A stretch of DNA of 64,000 bases from Marchantia polymorpha subsp. ruderalis (Eukaryota > Streptophyta > Marchantiopsida > Marchantiales > Marchantiaceae). Under the pieces are notes generated by a model. The model did not search any database, had not been told where the DNA came from, and worked only from the letters and a program-made list of their open reading frames with translations. The translations under genes were made by a program, and so were the position numbers. Shown here piece after piece: positions 13,171-24,100 of this stretch (position 1 is its first letter; each line of letters begins with the position of its first letter). The stretch covers positions 15,852,501-15,916,500 of the forward strand of contig AP031352.1 of assembly GCA_037833965.1 (NCBI GenBank). Reading direction: 5' to 3'.

Positions 13171-13176
13171 CACGTG
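13171..13176. promoter_or_regulatory. G-box (CACGTG)
   Basis: This palindromic CACGTG lies about 1.2 kb upstream of the clock-gene start. Another lies in intron 2 at 15783-15788. In flowering plants, PRR/TOC1 and bHLH or bZIP proteins act through G-boxes on CCA1/LHY/RVE-type genes. Whether these copies are used is unknown. Confidence 0.4.
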
Positions 13177-13633
13177 CCACCCCGTGTTCACTTCTTCGAG
13201 CATTTGGCACCCTGCTTCGTGGACGGACGACCTGCCTTCTCAAGCAGAGCGGAGCACGGAAGTCACGGATCAGCATCAGGCACAGAGACTCGAAGAGAGG
13301 AGAACGAAGGAGTACGCAGGGAAAAACTCAGAGTTCACACCCACCCGTCCCTGGGCTCCCGTCGCCCCAAGCACAGCACAGCACAACACCGGAGGCCAGA
13401 CCGCACCATACCACACCACACCAGACCACACCAACAACAACAGCACATCTGATGCAGCGTCTACCGCTTCCTTGCCTGCCTCTGTGTCCTCTCAGAGCTC
13501 TTCTCCCTGCGCTCCTGACCTTCCTCCGAGCTTGATCCTGCGGGTATCATTCTCCCATCCATCTTCCGCTGGCCTTTTCTCTCAGCCCGCCATCTGAGGA
13601 CCAATCTGCCCACTCAATCCTCCTCGACTTCGC

Positions 13634-13668
13634 TTGCCTTGCCTTGCCTAGCCTAGCCTTGCCTTGCC
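13634..13668. repeat. (CCTTG/CCTAG)n simple repeat
   Basis: Seven or so five-base units, CCTTG with two CCTAG variants, lie in the pyrimidine-rich leader region of the clock gene. Confidence 0.85.
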
Positions 13669-14360
13669 GACTGACCACTGCCTCACTGACTTTCCCACAC
13701 TCCTTATTTACCAACTTCCAAGCGAACCCGCTGCTCCAGAGTTCAGTGCAAGCTCTTGTCATGTGCGCTCGGCCTTCTTAGGTAGATAAGAGCGCTCGGA
13801 TTCCGCTGTGGTGTGCCTACACTGATAACCTGCTGGAAATCAATTGCTAGCTGTTAACCATGATCTTGTGCTTTCTCCGATCTCCTTCGGACTTGTGTCG
13901 ATAGACAGTGAGTGAGTCACTGCGGCAGTGCTCGATTTGGTCGAAGGACGTTTGGGCCATCAGGGGGAAGGTGGAGGTGTGTATCGTATGGATGAACGTA
14001 GTGGAATTAGTGCGGTGAAGTAGATCGGGTCGCCGTGTATTCAGTCTATCTTCGCTTCTAGCATTCTTCAGGGGTTCGTGATGTCGGAATAGAGTGCCAC
14101 TCCCGACTCTGTGAGTAGAGCTGGAAAGGTACAACAGCTCGTGGCTGGCTGCTCGGTTGGATTCCTTCTTGAGGCCTTGTGCGGATTCGGTCTCGGACTG
14201 CTTAGCCCCGTTTGTGTCCGAGTAGAGTGCGGATTGGAGAGCAGCGCGGATCGGAATTTGCAGAGCAAGCGATAGAGACGACAGGTGGGAAACAGAGGCC
14301 GTGGAGGCTTGTAGAATTGAGTGGATTCACAGCGAGGGTGTTGACACAAGGTCGAGGCTC

Positions 14361-14372
14361 ATGGTTCGCTAG
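14361..14372 (+). promoter_or_regulatory. Three-codon upstream ORF
   Basis: ATG GTT CGC TAG lies just upstream of the clock-gene start codon and ends 26 bases before it. If the transcript starts upstream, as expected, a scanning ribosome would meet this minimal ORF first. Reinitiation at 14399 or 14411 would then set protein output. The sequence is certain but its function is inferred. Confidence 0.5.
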
Positions 14373-14398
14373 TGGTCGTCAGGTACTTTAATGTCGAG

Positions 14399-17218
14399 AT
14401 GTTAGGAGTCATGGCTGCTGGTTCACCAGCACTTTCTGGCATGGGGCCACAAGGCTCCGAGGAGGGTTCCAAAAAAGTCCGCAAACCGTACACTATCACC
14501 AAGTCTCGCGAGAGCTGGACAGAGCAGGAGCACGACAAGTTTCTCGAAGCACTCCAACTGTAAGTTTGATTCTGAACCCCCATGATCCCGGCTTCTCTTC
14601 CATCCTCTGCTCTCATCTAAGAGCTGCCGTAGGTTTCCTCTGCAACCCTTAAAGTGGGGCAACTGAAGATTCCTGCTGTCTTGCCTCCACGAGAGTCCCC
14701 CGTTTCCACTTTTCGATGTAGAGTCTTCAGGGCATAAGGGATTCTCACTGAGCTCTTCGCTCAGGACAGGCTTGAATTCCCCCACTCTAGCTGTGATCGT
14801 CGTTCAGAGCCAGGTCTTACCGGCCAAGGCTGCAGAAGGCACGAGGAACACAGCTGACAACATCAAGGGATGATGGCCATATCCCGACTGCTGCGGAAGA
14901 GCTGCAAGTGAGCTAGCTCGGAGCGGCCCTCGAGCTGCGCCTGCTGTTCATTCCGAGGTTACCATGCTTAGTGTCTGAACATGGCCCAGCAGCATGTCTT
15001 GTCTTGCGTGCTCTCTCGGACCGTGGGCCGGGAGGACGCCGAGCTCTCGCATGGCAAGCAGCTCCATCGAGCGCTGTCGGATGCCGGCTAATTGCCACGG
15101 GACAGGGCGAGGATGAGCTCACCCCTCGACATGCCGAAGCATCTCCTCCCGTGAGTCTTGTTCCCCAAGCAAAGATCCGAGCTTCGGACGAAGCTGGCAC
15201 GTTCTCGTGGCGCAATCCGCCTGACAGTACCCTTTGACCTTCGGGGTCGTGGGCTAGTTCTGTCAGCAGCGGATAGAATGCTTGCGCCTGCAGTGCTAGG
15301 GACGACAACGTACATGTAGGTCACGGTCGCATGTCGTCCACTTTGCGACGACGACGGCGACGATGAGGATGAGGATGACGATGCTGGGGCTGTTGAGAAA
15401 TGGGGGTTTGATCGATGACCGATATATGTTTGGCTCTGTGCAGGTTCGATCGGGACTGGAAGAAGATCGAGGCGTTCGTCGGGTCCAAGTCCGTAATTCA
15501 AATCAGAAGCCACGCGCAGAAGTATTTTCTCAAGGTGCAGAAGAACGGCACGGGCGAGCATGTGCCGCCTCCGCGACCTAAGCGGAAATCAGCGCAGCCG
15601 TATCCCCAGAAGGCGCCCAAGGCTGGTGAGTCCCGGTGCCTGCCTCCGCGAGCGGAACGGGGCCTCGTGCCCCCGGGCCGCTCGCCCGACGCTAGACTAA
15701 GACTAATCGTCGGGGCGTTTGCGCAACGACTAGCGGAGTACGGACTCTAGAACTCGTTTCGTGCCTCGTTCGTTGCTCGTTCCACGTGCCTGACATGTGA
15801 ATGAACGTCTCGCGCCGCCTTGCCTGCGCAGTGTCAGCAGTTCAGCAGCCCGGTGTTCTGGCGCGCACATTGAACCCCCAGCCGACGCAATCCGAGCCTT
15901 GCTTGCCGAGGCGAGGCAATTTTCAAAGCTGCAGCATCGGGAGCAACTCTGGGAGCTGGCAGTACCATTCCATGCCGCCGGTGGTGCCCATCACCACAGA
16001 TCTCCGAGGTGCCCATTTCGTCCCCCTCGCTGTCTGTTGTCGGGTCTTGTCGATCGTGTTGGTTTGGAGGGAGGGAGGGAGGGAGGGAGGGAGATTGGAT
16101 TTGACGGGTTGGCAGGGTCTGACTCGTTGCTCATTCTTCTTTTTGCAGCCACTCCTGATTTTGCCGAGGTTTACAAGTTCATCGGGAACGTGTTCGATCC
16201 CGGCATGAACAGCAACCACAATCTGAAGAAGTTGAAAGAGATGGCCCCAATCGATCGCGAGACCGTGCTTCTGCTGATGAGGAATCTCTCCATCAACTTG
16301 TCCAGCCCCGAGTTCGAAGAGAGGAAATTGTTCATGCCCGCATTCGAGGCCAATCCGGATGCCGCCAGACCAGATTCCTCAGATCAGCACCTGGCGATGC
16401 TTTCCGCCACGCAACCGCCCTCGGTAACTATCTGCGGCACTGGCTGACGCCGACTCGAGTCAGTCGGCTTTGTAATTCGTGTAACTACGCTAGCTTAGTC
16501 TCATCGCACAGTCATCATCTCCCTGCCTGCAGCGGATTTGCATTTTCTCATGGCTCTGTTCCGCCTCCCGGATCAAGCCAACATTCTTTGGGTCTACGCA
16601 GAGCACCTCCTCTCCTTCTCAGCAGCAGCAATTCGTGGAACTAGTGACCTGGTGGCCGGAATTGGTCCGGCCCGCGATGTAGCCGAGGTCCAGATTAGCA
16701 GAGTCTAGAAACAGGGTCTAGACACGAGTCAGCCGAGCTTGATGGGTCGTCTTGATGGGATTTGGCATGGAGGCCTTGGATTCTACTGAAGTGAGAGTTT
16801 CATTTCGTTCTTCCAGGACGGAGGAGACGATGATGCTGCGTTTTCTGGACAACCTTCTTCAAACCATCAGAGTGATAGTGGAGACTCGGATTCACAAGTG
16901 GACCCCAGCCATGGCCAAACTCGAGTTTTGCCATCCTACTCTGACGGTCCCATGGATGTCGCTGAGCACCGGCGGCTGACACATGAAGGAGGGAGTAGAA
17001 GCGTAGACTCAGTGTTACCCATAGCTCCTTACCCCGGATTGACATCTTCAAGGCCGATGACGGACAATTCCTCAGCTGGAGCTCATCGGTCCATGGGTCT
17101 GCACTCGCATCCTCACATGGCATTTTCTGGTAGAGCAGACGTGGGGTTTGGGATGCCGCTGCCCACTTTGACGCCAGGTGTAGTGGGGGAAGGCAACATC
17201 GATAACTGGTGGAGCTAG
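14399..17218 (+). CDS. REVEILLE/LCL-type MYB-like circadian transcription factor
   Basis: Nuclear DNA-binding protein of the plant RVE4/6/8 (LHY-CCA1-like) group, which binds evening elements and activates evening-phased clock genes. Inferred exons are 14399-14559, 15444-15625, 15832-16008, 16149-16423 and 16817-17218. All introns are GT-AG, and the phases fit, giving 398 aa. The single MYB repeat (about residues 36-88) runs across exons 1-2. It ends in SHAQKYF (76-82), the hallmark of this family, and is followed by a Pro/Lys-rich PPPRPKRK stretch. The LCL domain (about 174-225, exon 4) reads [16 protein letters not shown], then [20 protein letters not shown], which separates RVE8-like from CCA1/LHY proteins. 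Exon 5 encodes an acidic, Ser-rich tail ending in NWWS. A second in-frame ATG at 14411 has better start context (G at -3 and +4), so the true start could be four codons later. The intron 3 donor (GTGCCC) is weak. The gene looks intact. Confidence 0.93.
16066..16093 (+). repeat. (GGGA)n in intron 3 of the clock gene
   Basis: About seven GGGA/GGAG units sit inside the 140-bp third intron, upstream of its acceptor. A purine tract of this kind in so short an intron could affect splicing or fold as a G-quadruplex. Confidence 0.85.
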
Positions 17219-17480
17219 CAGCCAGCGGCCTTCATCAGACGCCTGTGCTGTTTTTCCTTAGCTTAAATGTGTACTTTTATTCTTACATTTAGCCACTTTT
17301 GCCAGGATGATGTCCTCGTCCTGCTTGTGAAATAAGGCCTATGCAGATAGTTAGTTGTATAGGGGACGATTATGGAAAAGCTTGTGAAAAGGTGGAGTAC
17401 TGTTTGTAGTAGTGTCGGTACTGGATTCTTTCAGCCTACAGTAGCAAGGCCAACTGAAGAGTGTGTTATAGTCCTGCGGT
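17219..17480 (+). terminator. Probable 3' UTR and poly(A) region of the clock gene
   Basis: This T-rich stretch follows the TAG stop. It holds an AATAAG near 17331 and TTGTAT/TTTGTAG motifs near 17355-17410, of the loose kind plants use for polyadenylation. The cleavage site is not determined. Confidence 0.4.
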
Positions 17481-18388
17481 GGTGTGAAACAAATTGGTCT
17501 CCATTCGAGCAATAGCCTCGGAAATTTTAGAAATCAAATGTACATTACCAGTTGCCGAAAATATGTTCATATGTTGTACACTTCCTACGAAGAAATTGAA
17601 GTCGATTGCTCATCTTTCTGGCCTCGGCTCTTATCAGCCATATATCGTTTCATGTGTGATATCTGTTACGAATGTTTCACGATCTTCGATTCTGTTAACT
17701 GTCTGACCATCCTCGTCCTTCTCTCGGAAGGTCGAAAGCACGAGTCGCGTTCCGTTTCTCCCAAAACTTTGGAGCAAGTAAGTAGTCAAGATAAGCCGAG
17801 CTGATTTCATTCGATACAACGTAGCCAGTGAGGCAACACCCGCGCCATTACAGACACACCATGGACTCCTCACAGTGGACAGGTTGGCTGGCAAATAGTT
17901 TACTGGACGTCGTAGTTATCAGGGGTCCGAAGTCAACGGGGGCAACAATCTCCTCGTCCAATCACGAAGATACAGAAGCTGCAAAACATGAGCGCAATCC
18001 TTGCCCCGAACCGCCACCAGGACGTGGCAGCATATTGGCATCGGCCACTCGGGGAAGACGGGTGTCACAAAATGTGGCATCCCCTCAAAAGCGAAACTCA
18101 CGAGCGCGATTCCGAGTCAGCCCGAGGCCGGGGAGTCCGTACGACGAGTTATGACAGCGAGAGTGATCCTCAGCGATCCGTGAAGTGAACTCCCTGTGCA
18201 GACTTGGATGTCCAGCGCGGGCAGGGGATTGCTTCGAGTCAAGTCTACGGCATCGCGTGCTTGGACAAGGTTGCGTCATCATCCGGGCCGGAACTCGGAA
18301 GCTCTTAAGTTGGCAGGAGATTCTCCGGGCTTGTAAATACAAGTGCATACAAGAATAGAATAATAAAGGCCAGTGGGGCATCGGATTG

Positions 18389-18413
18389 CCTTCTATGCGC
18401 ACAGCATAGAAGG
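18389..18413. repeat. 10-bp perfect inverted repeat, 5-nt loop
   Basis: CCTTCTATGC at 18389-18398 is complementary to 18404-18413, with loop GCACA. It is a short but perfect hairpin in GC-rich intergenic DNA. No T-tract or gene context points to a function. Confidence 0.75.
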
Positions 18414-18914
18414 TCAGCGCGCAACGATCTGACAGTCATGTGTTGGTATTCGGGGTGTCCCCGCTTGCCCAGCGGAACGACTCGGTCAGTACTGATAATG
18501 ACCAAAACCATGGCATCGAGGCCTCGAAGACGTACCACACGATTCCACCAACCGAGCGGAGCGTTCTGAGCCGAAATCGATAGTTCCGGAGGCGAGGCGA
18601 GGGGCCTGCTACGAGCGAGCCCTGGTGGTTTTTGCGGCGCGGAGAACCGGGGCAACCCACTCGCACAACCTCAACGACATTGACTTGGGGTTGTGCCCGA
18701 ATGGGAGAACACGCCGCGCCACCATTTCGTTAGCGATCCCCAACTGCAGAGCGCCTCTCTCTGTGCACAGTGGACGATCTGAAGGGTTCGGGCCTCGGGG
18801 CTTCGGATTGCGATTGCTCATGCGCAGCGAGCAAGAGGAACGGAACCACAGATCGGGCCAGGGTCGATGGGGCGCCCGAAAATCATGATCATGATATTTG
18901 TGTTGTATCACGGC

Positions 18915-18934
18915 AAGGAAGGAAGGAAGGAAGG
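18915..18934. repeat. (GGAA)n simple repeat
   Basis: Five GGAA units in tandem, one of several purine or pyrimidine tetranucleotide tracts in the GC-rich part of the window. Confidence 0.85.
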
Positions 18935-21111
18935 TCGGTGCACGGTTCGCTCGAGCGTTTTGCTCTGTCCGGAGCGCAGCCGAATAAGTGTGTCTGAGTG
19001 GATAGGGCTTCGTCCCAGCAGCGCTCAGTACTGGCAAAGGAATTCAACGCAATTTCGACGACCAGATGATGTGACCCCACGTTGCGAAAGATGATGTAAT
19101 CATCGAGCATGTGTGTTGGGACAAGGGTTGCCGGGCTGTACTATGCAGTCAAATCCAGCTGAGCTCGGGCCCCGTAATTGCACATCGGGTCACACTGTCC
19201 AGCAGAAGAAGCTTCTAACGTCAAGCTCGATCCGAGGCCGAGAGGCTGGTAGCTCGGTACTGCACCGGCGCCATTGAAGGGGCGGGGGCGGATCCAGCAG
19301 CTGCAGAAGTGAAGGGAGGAGGGCAAGGGAAAGAGGAAGGGCAAGGACACAGAAAATCCGGTGTGCCAGCAGCTGCGGCCGACGGAATGGGGACTGGTGA
19401 TGATGAAGATGACGATCATGGTTCAGGACAAAGAGAAGGGTGCCACTGTGGGGTCAGTCCGCTCGGAGGGTGCAAGGGAACGGAGGCGAGGGAGGCGTGG
19501 TGCGATGTTAGTTCGCTTATTCGAACCCTGGTGGTGTTTCGGATGTGTGAATGATGGTGGCCTCAAGACTGCGATTTCAAGAGCGACAAATGTGCTCGAG
19601 GCCACCTGAGAGTCTCCAACAGAGACTGTTCGTGTCGCCGTCATGCCCAAGGCCCCTCGAACTGTTGTTAGGTGCATTGCACGGATACCGGCCGAGACTG
19701 ATGCCCCACTCGGCAATTTGGGCGACATGTAGCCAAATCCCTACATTCGAATGTGCTCGTCTGCTCGAGAGAGTGATGATAAAAAAACGAAAGTAAACCC
19801 TAAACAATTGCCAACTCTGACTGGTCAGTGACAATCATGTCGCCAATTGTGCACCTTTTTAATCAACCTGGATCGGTTGGTGAATAGGCAGCACCTTCTT
19901 GGTGGCGATGTCTAACTCGCCAAGGTCCGTATGTACTCTGCATCGGTATCTAGCTAGTTTGCACTCTTCTCCAAATTCAACCCCACGAGATGGCCTTCCG
20001 ACCACGGGAGCTCGCCACCATCGACTTGCACTCGCCGTCGGATTGCCAGACCGACCGGGGACGCTGACTCGATGGCGAGACTGGCCACTCGGAAGCTTGT
20101 TAGAGTAGCCATTTTGACGACACGAAATGTGTCTGGGGAACCTCACTAGTTCGCGGCCACGGGTTCGCCCAAACACCTAGTGCATCCTCCGACAAGGACA
20201 GATTCTGTCGAGAGTAGTTCTCCCCATCCTGGGAATTGGTGAACTCACGAAATTATTGTTTTCTTCGGACATGATTACGGTACGAAGCAGTGGAAAGTAC
20301 CAGGTTGATTGACATGTGCATGGCACCAAGACTTGGCGAGTAGTCAATTATTTTTCCAGGGTTTAGGGGCGGACTGCGGAGGAATCTCCACTCGCCGAAT
20401 ACAAGTCCGAACGGGAGGGAGAATCTAGTGCAGTGGCGCACCCAGAGCAAGAGTACACCAAAGCTGCCAAATTCCGATTCGACGAAATGATGATGCGAGA
20501 GGAAAACATGTGAATATTTCAGGACAAGTGATTAGATCGCACTGATTGATCCGCGCATGAACCGATCCATCCAGCCAGCTAAGACAGGCCCCAAGTAAAC
20601 ATCAATACTGGCGCAGTGTGGTACGAGGGTGTTTAAAACGTTGCCCCAAGATACTATTGCTCGGGCCTCGCGACCCGAGCCCATGATTGTGAACGACGAG
20701 AGTCACTGCGATGTCACTGCATCACCCACCTCGAGTCGGCCCCGACTGGTCCGAGGAGGGCAGGGGCCGAACTAGTGTGTCCCTCTTACCTCTTACATCA
20801 CTTCTTCCTTCACTCCTCGAGATCGGAAGCATCTCTCCCCATTCCTCCCGCTTGCACCTCCATCTCTAATTCCGTTTTTAGCCGCGAGTTACCTGCTCTT
20901 CTAACGGGGGTCAACTCACGATCACACTACTTGTGTGCACGTGTACTGCAGCTGTGGGTGTAACGAAGTGGCCGAGCTGTCGCGAACTCGAGGAACATTC
21001 TTTCTCGAACTCTCTCTCCCTCCCCGACACGAGTACACGCGAGCGCTCTTGTTCCATGCCTTCTGAAGCTATGAATGAATGTGTCGACTTGCCGCCAGTC
21101 GCGGTTCATGT

Positions 21112-21145
21112 CTCTCCCTCCCTCCCTCCCTCCTTCCCTCCCTCG
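21112..21145. repeat. (CCCT)n simple repeat
   Basis: Tandem CCCT units with one TTCC interruption. The opposite strand is G-rich with runs of three Gs. Confidence 0.85.
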
Positions 21146-24100
21146 ATCTTTATCCCGCGTGGATGGGATGGAAAATGGAATGGTCGAAAGCACCAACGAA
21201 GCCTACCTTGGCGAACGGATCAAGCTAAGTCGACATTTATAATCTGCTCTGGAAACCAGGCGGAACCAATAAACGAACCATCCTCGAACGACGTAAGTGG
21301 AGACCGACCGTAGCAAGCCTTCACACATCTGCTGGCGTTTGGAATTCACTTCGAGAAGATGTGTGTTTGTGTGTGTGTATATATATGTGATGGGCGATTA
21401 GGCACGAAGAGGAGGGGAAGTCAACGAAAGAACTGCCATGTATGAGATTCCTGTTTAGAACCGGAAACCACGTGAAGTTGGATGTGCATCAAGTTGATTC
21501 TGATTTAGTGATGTTCGAAATCAGGGATGATACACCATCCTCAGTTGACTCGCCTCGAATACTCTCCCTTCTGGGCCCGATTTATTCCGGGCCGAGTCGC
21601 AGAGCCTGTACGACTCGAGGGCCAAGACCTCAATCCGCTAGCAACCAAGGGAGGGTCCAGTCACGCACTGCAGTGTGGACCACACGGCGCAGTATGAAAG
21701 AATCTCGCCGATGGTGCTGGGGCGCATCCGCCAATGACACTTGCGCTGAGCATGGCCTCCAACGCCTGAGCCATGTTGATGTGCCCCACCAGGCGGTAGT
21801 GGTGTTCGGGAGCAGTAAGGGTGCTGGGACAAGTCGGAGATGGAGAAGCACTATTGGGGTCCATGTTAGAGGATTAACAGTGGCACTATTACGAATGGGA
21901 GGCCCTTGAATCTCTATCCGACCACGATAAGGTCCAAGAGCATGAGGATTCTTCCGATGACCATCTTTTATGTCTTGAGAGCTTGCAATTGTTCTCGACC
22001 GCTGAGGAGCACGGAAGTGGATACTCGGAATCGATTTTTATATTATCTTGCAAGGGTTCCAAGGCCTTGAGAGAAGAGGAAAAGATTCTGGGCTTGTGAT
22101 GCCAGACATACAAGTCACTTCACAAGGCCATTGTGATACGGCTTGGAGTTCAATCAAAAGCTCGCCTCTCGTTGGTCGAGATGGCCGGTCCCACAGCCGC
22201 TTCTCACCATGTCCATAGAACTCGCCGAGTAATGTGGATCGACAAGACAGATCGTGCCTCACATGCATATCGTTTGCTCGCTGCTACACGACGACCGAGC
22301 TTCGGAAACTACTCTACTCGTCCAGCACCAGCTGCTAGTGCAGCTTCCCCTGTCCCAGATCTCTACATGCAAATGAATTCCGGATTCTTCTCGTCGCAAC
22401 TAGACCCACCCCACCCCACGCCTCGCCTCCTCCCCCGCCTCCCCTCCCCGTGCCAGAGGTTTTCCAGACTGCTGGCATCGCTCATTATTCCAGATCTAAA
22501 ACAGTGATTTTTCCTCTTGTTCACGGCCCCCGAACAAGATCTGTATCCCCATGCTCCACACGCCAAATTCAGAAGTGCTCGTAAGTGATCGGATAATTCC
22601 ACCCTGATACGCACCTCAGCTATTTATTCATGCGAAACTCTTCAGTGCCGATGTTCTCAGCACTGCCTGCCTTCGGGTCGCATTTGTCTGAATCTATATC
22701 GTTTGACCAGAGTTACATAATTCGGGAGAGTCTGTCGATGATACGTGGATAGAGTCTTGCAGTGAAGCAGGGACGCGGCCAGCGAGGGCAAAGCCGGCGG
22801 AGGTCCCATTTGGAACTTCCTGAAAGAATCGGATGTAGCTAGATTCCGGCATTCCACCAGAACTCGACTGGCTGCTGTCAACCATAACCTGGGATCTCCC
22901 TCCCCGTGCCTCGCCTTGTTTCGCCCCATCTTGCCGGCGTGACAATTTGGAATCAATATGAAATTGTGCTGAAAGGAACCTCTCCTTCCTTTGCATAAAA
23001 TCCAAAAATTGGTGTAGAATGAAGAACATTGACGAATTTTACAGGAATTCGAAGACTCCTTTTTGGATACTGTTTCTTCACGTAAGAAGAGGAACGAGCT
23101 CACTGACTGGCGAGTCTTTTGGACATGCCCGTCGTCTGTGATGGCAATCTTCTTATCAAAGGATTAATTTTGAACAATTGCTATATTATTCTCCACAAAT
23201 ATGGCTAACAAAACACTGAAGGAATTTCAGTCAAGCTCGACCTACTCTACGCTTGATGTTGGAGATTCTCAGATTGATGATCCTGCTGGGTTCAGTAGAT
23301 TCGGATACTTCTGGGGCCATGTGCCAGTTCCACTTCAATCGACCTTGACGCCTCGTCGGGGAAATGACGTAGGTTGCATTTACGAATGCACATGCTCGTT
23401 GCGTATATTACCTTCTTATGGGCTGGGGCAGGTGAGCAGCTCAATATACGTCTCGCGTCTAGATGATGCTATACTGCGTAGGCGAGTCCTGTCAGAGGTG
23501 TTGACATTGATAGTCTCCCTCGGAGTATATGGATGACTGTCGATGTGCATGTGTTGGGTTGTGCACAACCAGATAAGAAGTTACTATAAATACGAGCCCA
23601 CATGAGGAGCGGTGAGACCTTGAATCGGAGATGTTCCTGTCCCATCACATCTGAGCTAAGCAGACTACCGCGCAAGTCAGCACTTCATGATCGAAGATCA
23701 TGCCCCTCTGGAGTCAATCTCCTCCCTTCGGACAAGACACGGTGAAGCATGTGCGTGATGGAGCTTGTGTTCGTACAAGCCGCGCAGGAGGGATCACGGA
23801 TACTCCTCAGCTTCCGAGAACAGATTGGTATGTGACTTCGGAGTTCACGTTGCAATAAAACATCGCAACCAGATCAGCCAAACACGAGTCATGGAGCACT
23901 ATTTATTTCTGATTTAGCTGATGGGACTCGTAGAACCAAGCTTGACGATTAAACTATGAACAGCATGCTCACTATCAACTAGATGGCAACAACAGTAGGA
24001 CAAGAGATGTACATCGATGAGGCCCGGCAGAAGAAACTGTGATCAGGTGTGATTGTGCATGTGACTTTGTGTGCACAGTTCACTACAGAGACCGAAACAC

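Larger units (their letters stand above)
12966..14360 (+). promoter_or_regulatory. Probable proximal promoter and 5' leader of the clock gene
   Basis: This GC-rich region leads directly into the REVEILLE-type coding sequence. It contains a G-box at 13171-13176, CA-rich DNA at 13370-13450, and CT/CCTTG-rich DNA at 13560-13700, typical of plant core promoters and leaders. The transcription start cannot be placed from sequence alone. There is no protein-coding signal despite long open frames on both strands, which overlap one another and lack domains. Confidence 0.5.

Noticed and set aside
13018-13597. Three overlapping plus-strand frames of 144-166 codons upstream of the clock gene
   Set aside because: All three forward frames are open at once across CA-rich and CT-rich DNA, which points to base composition, not coding.
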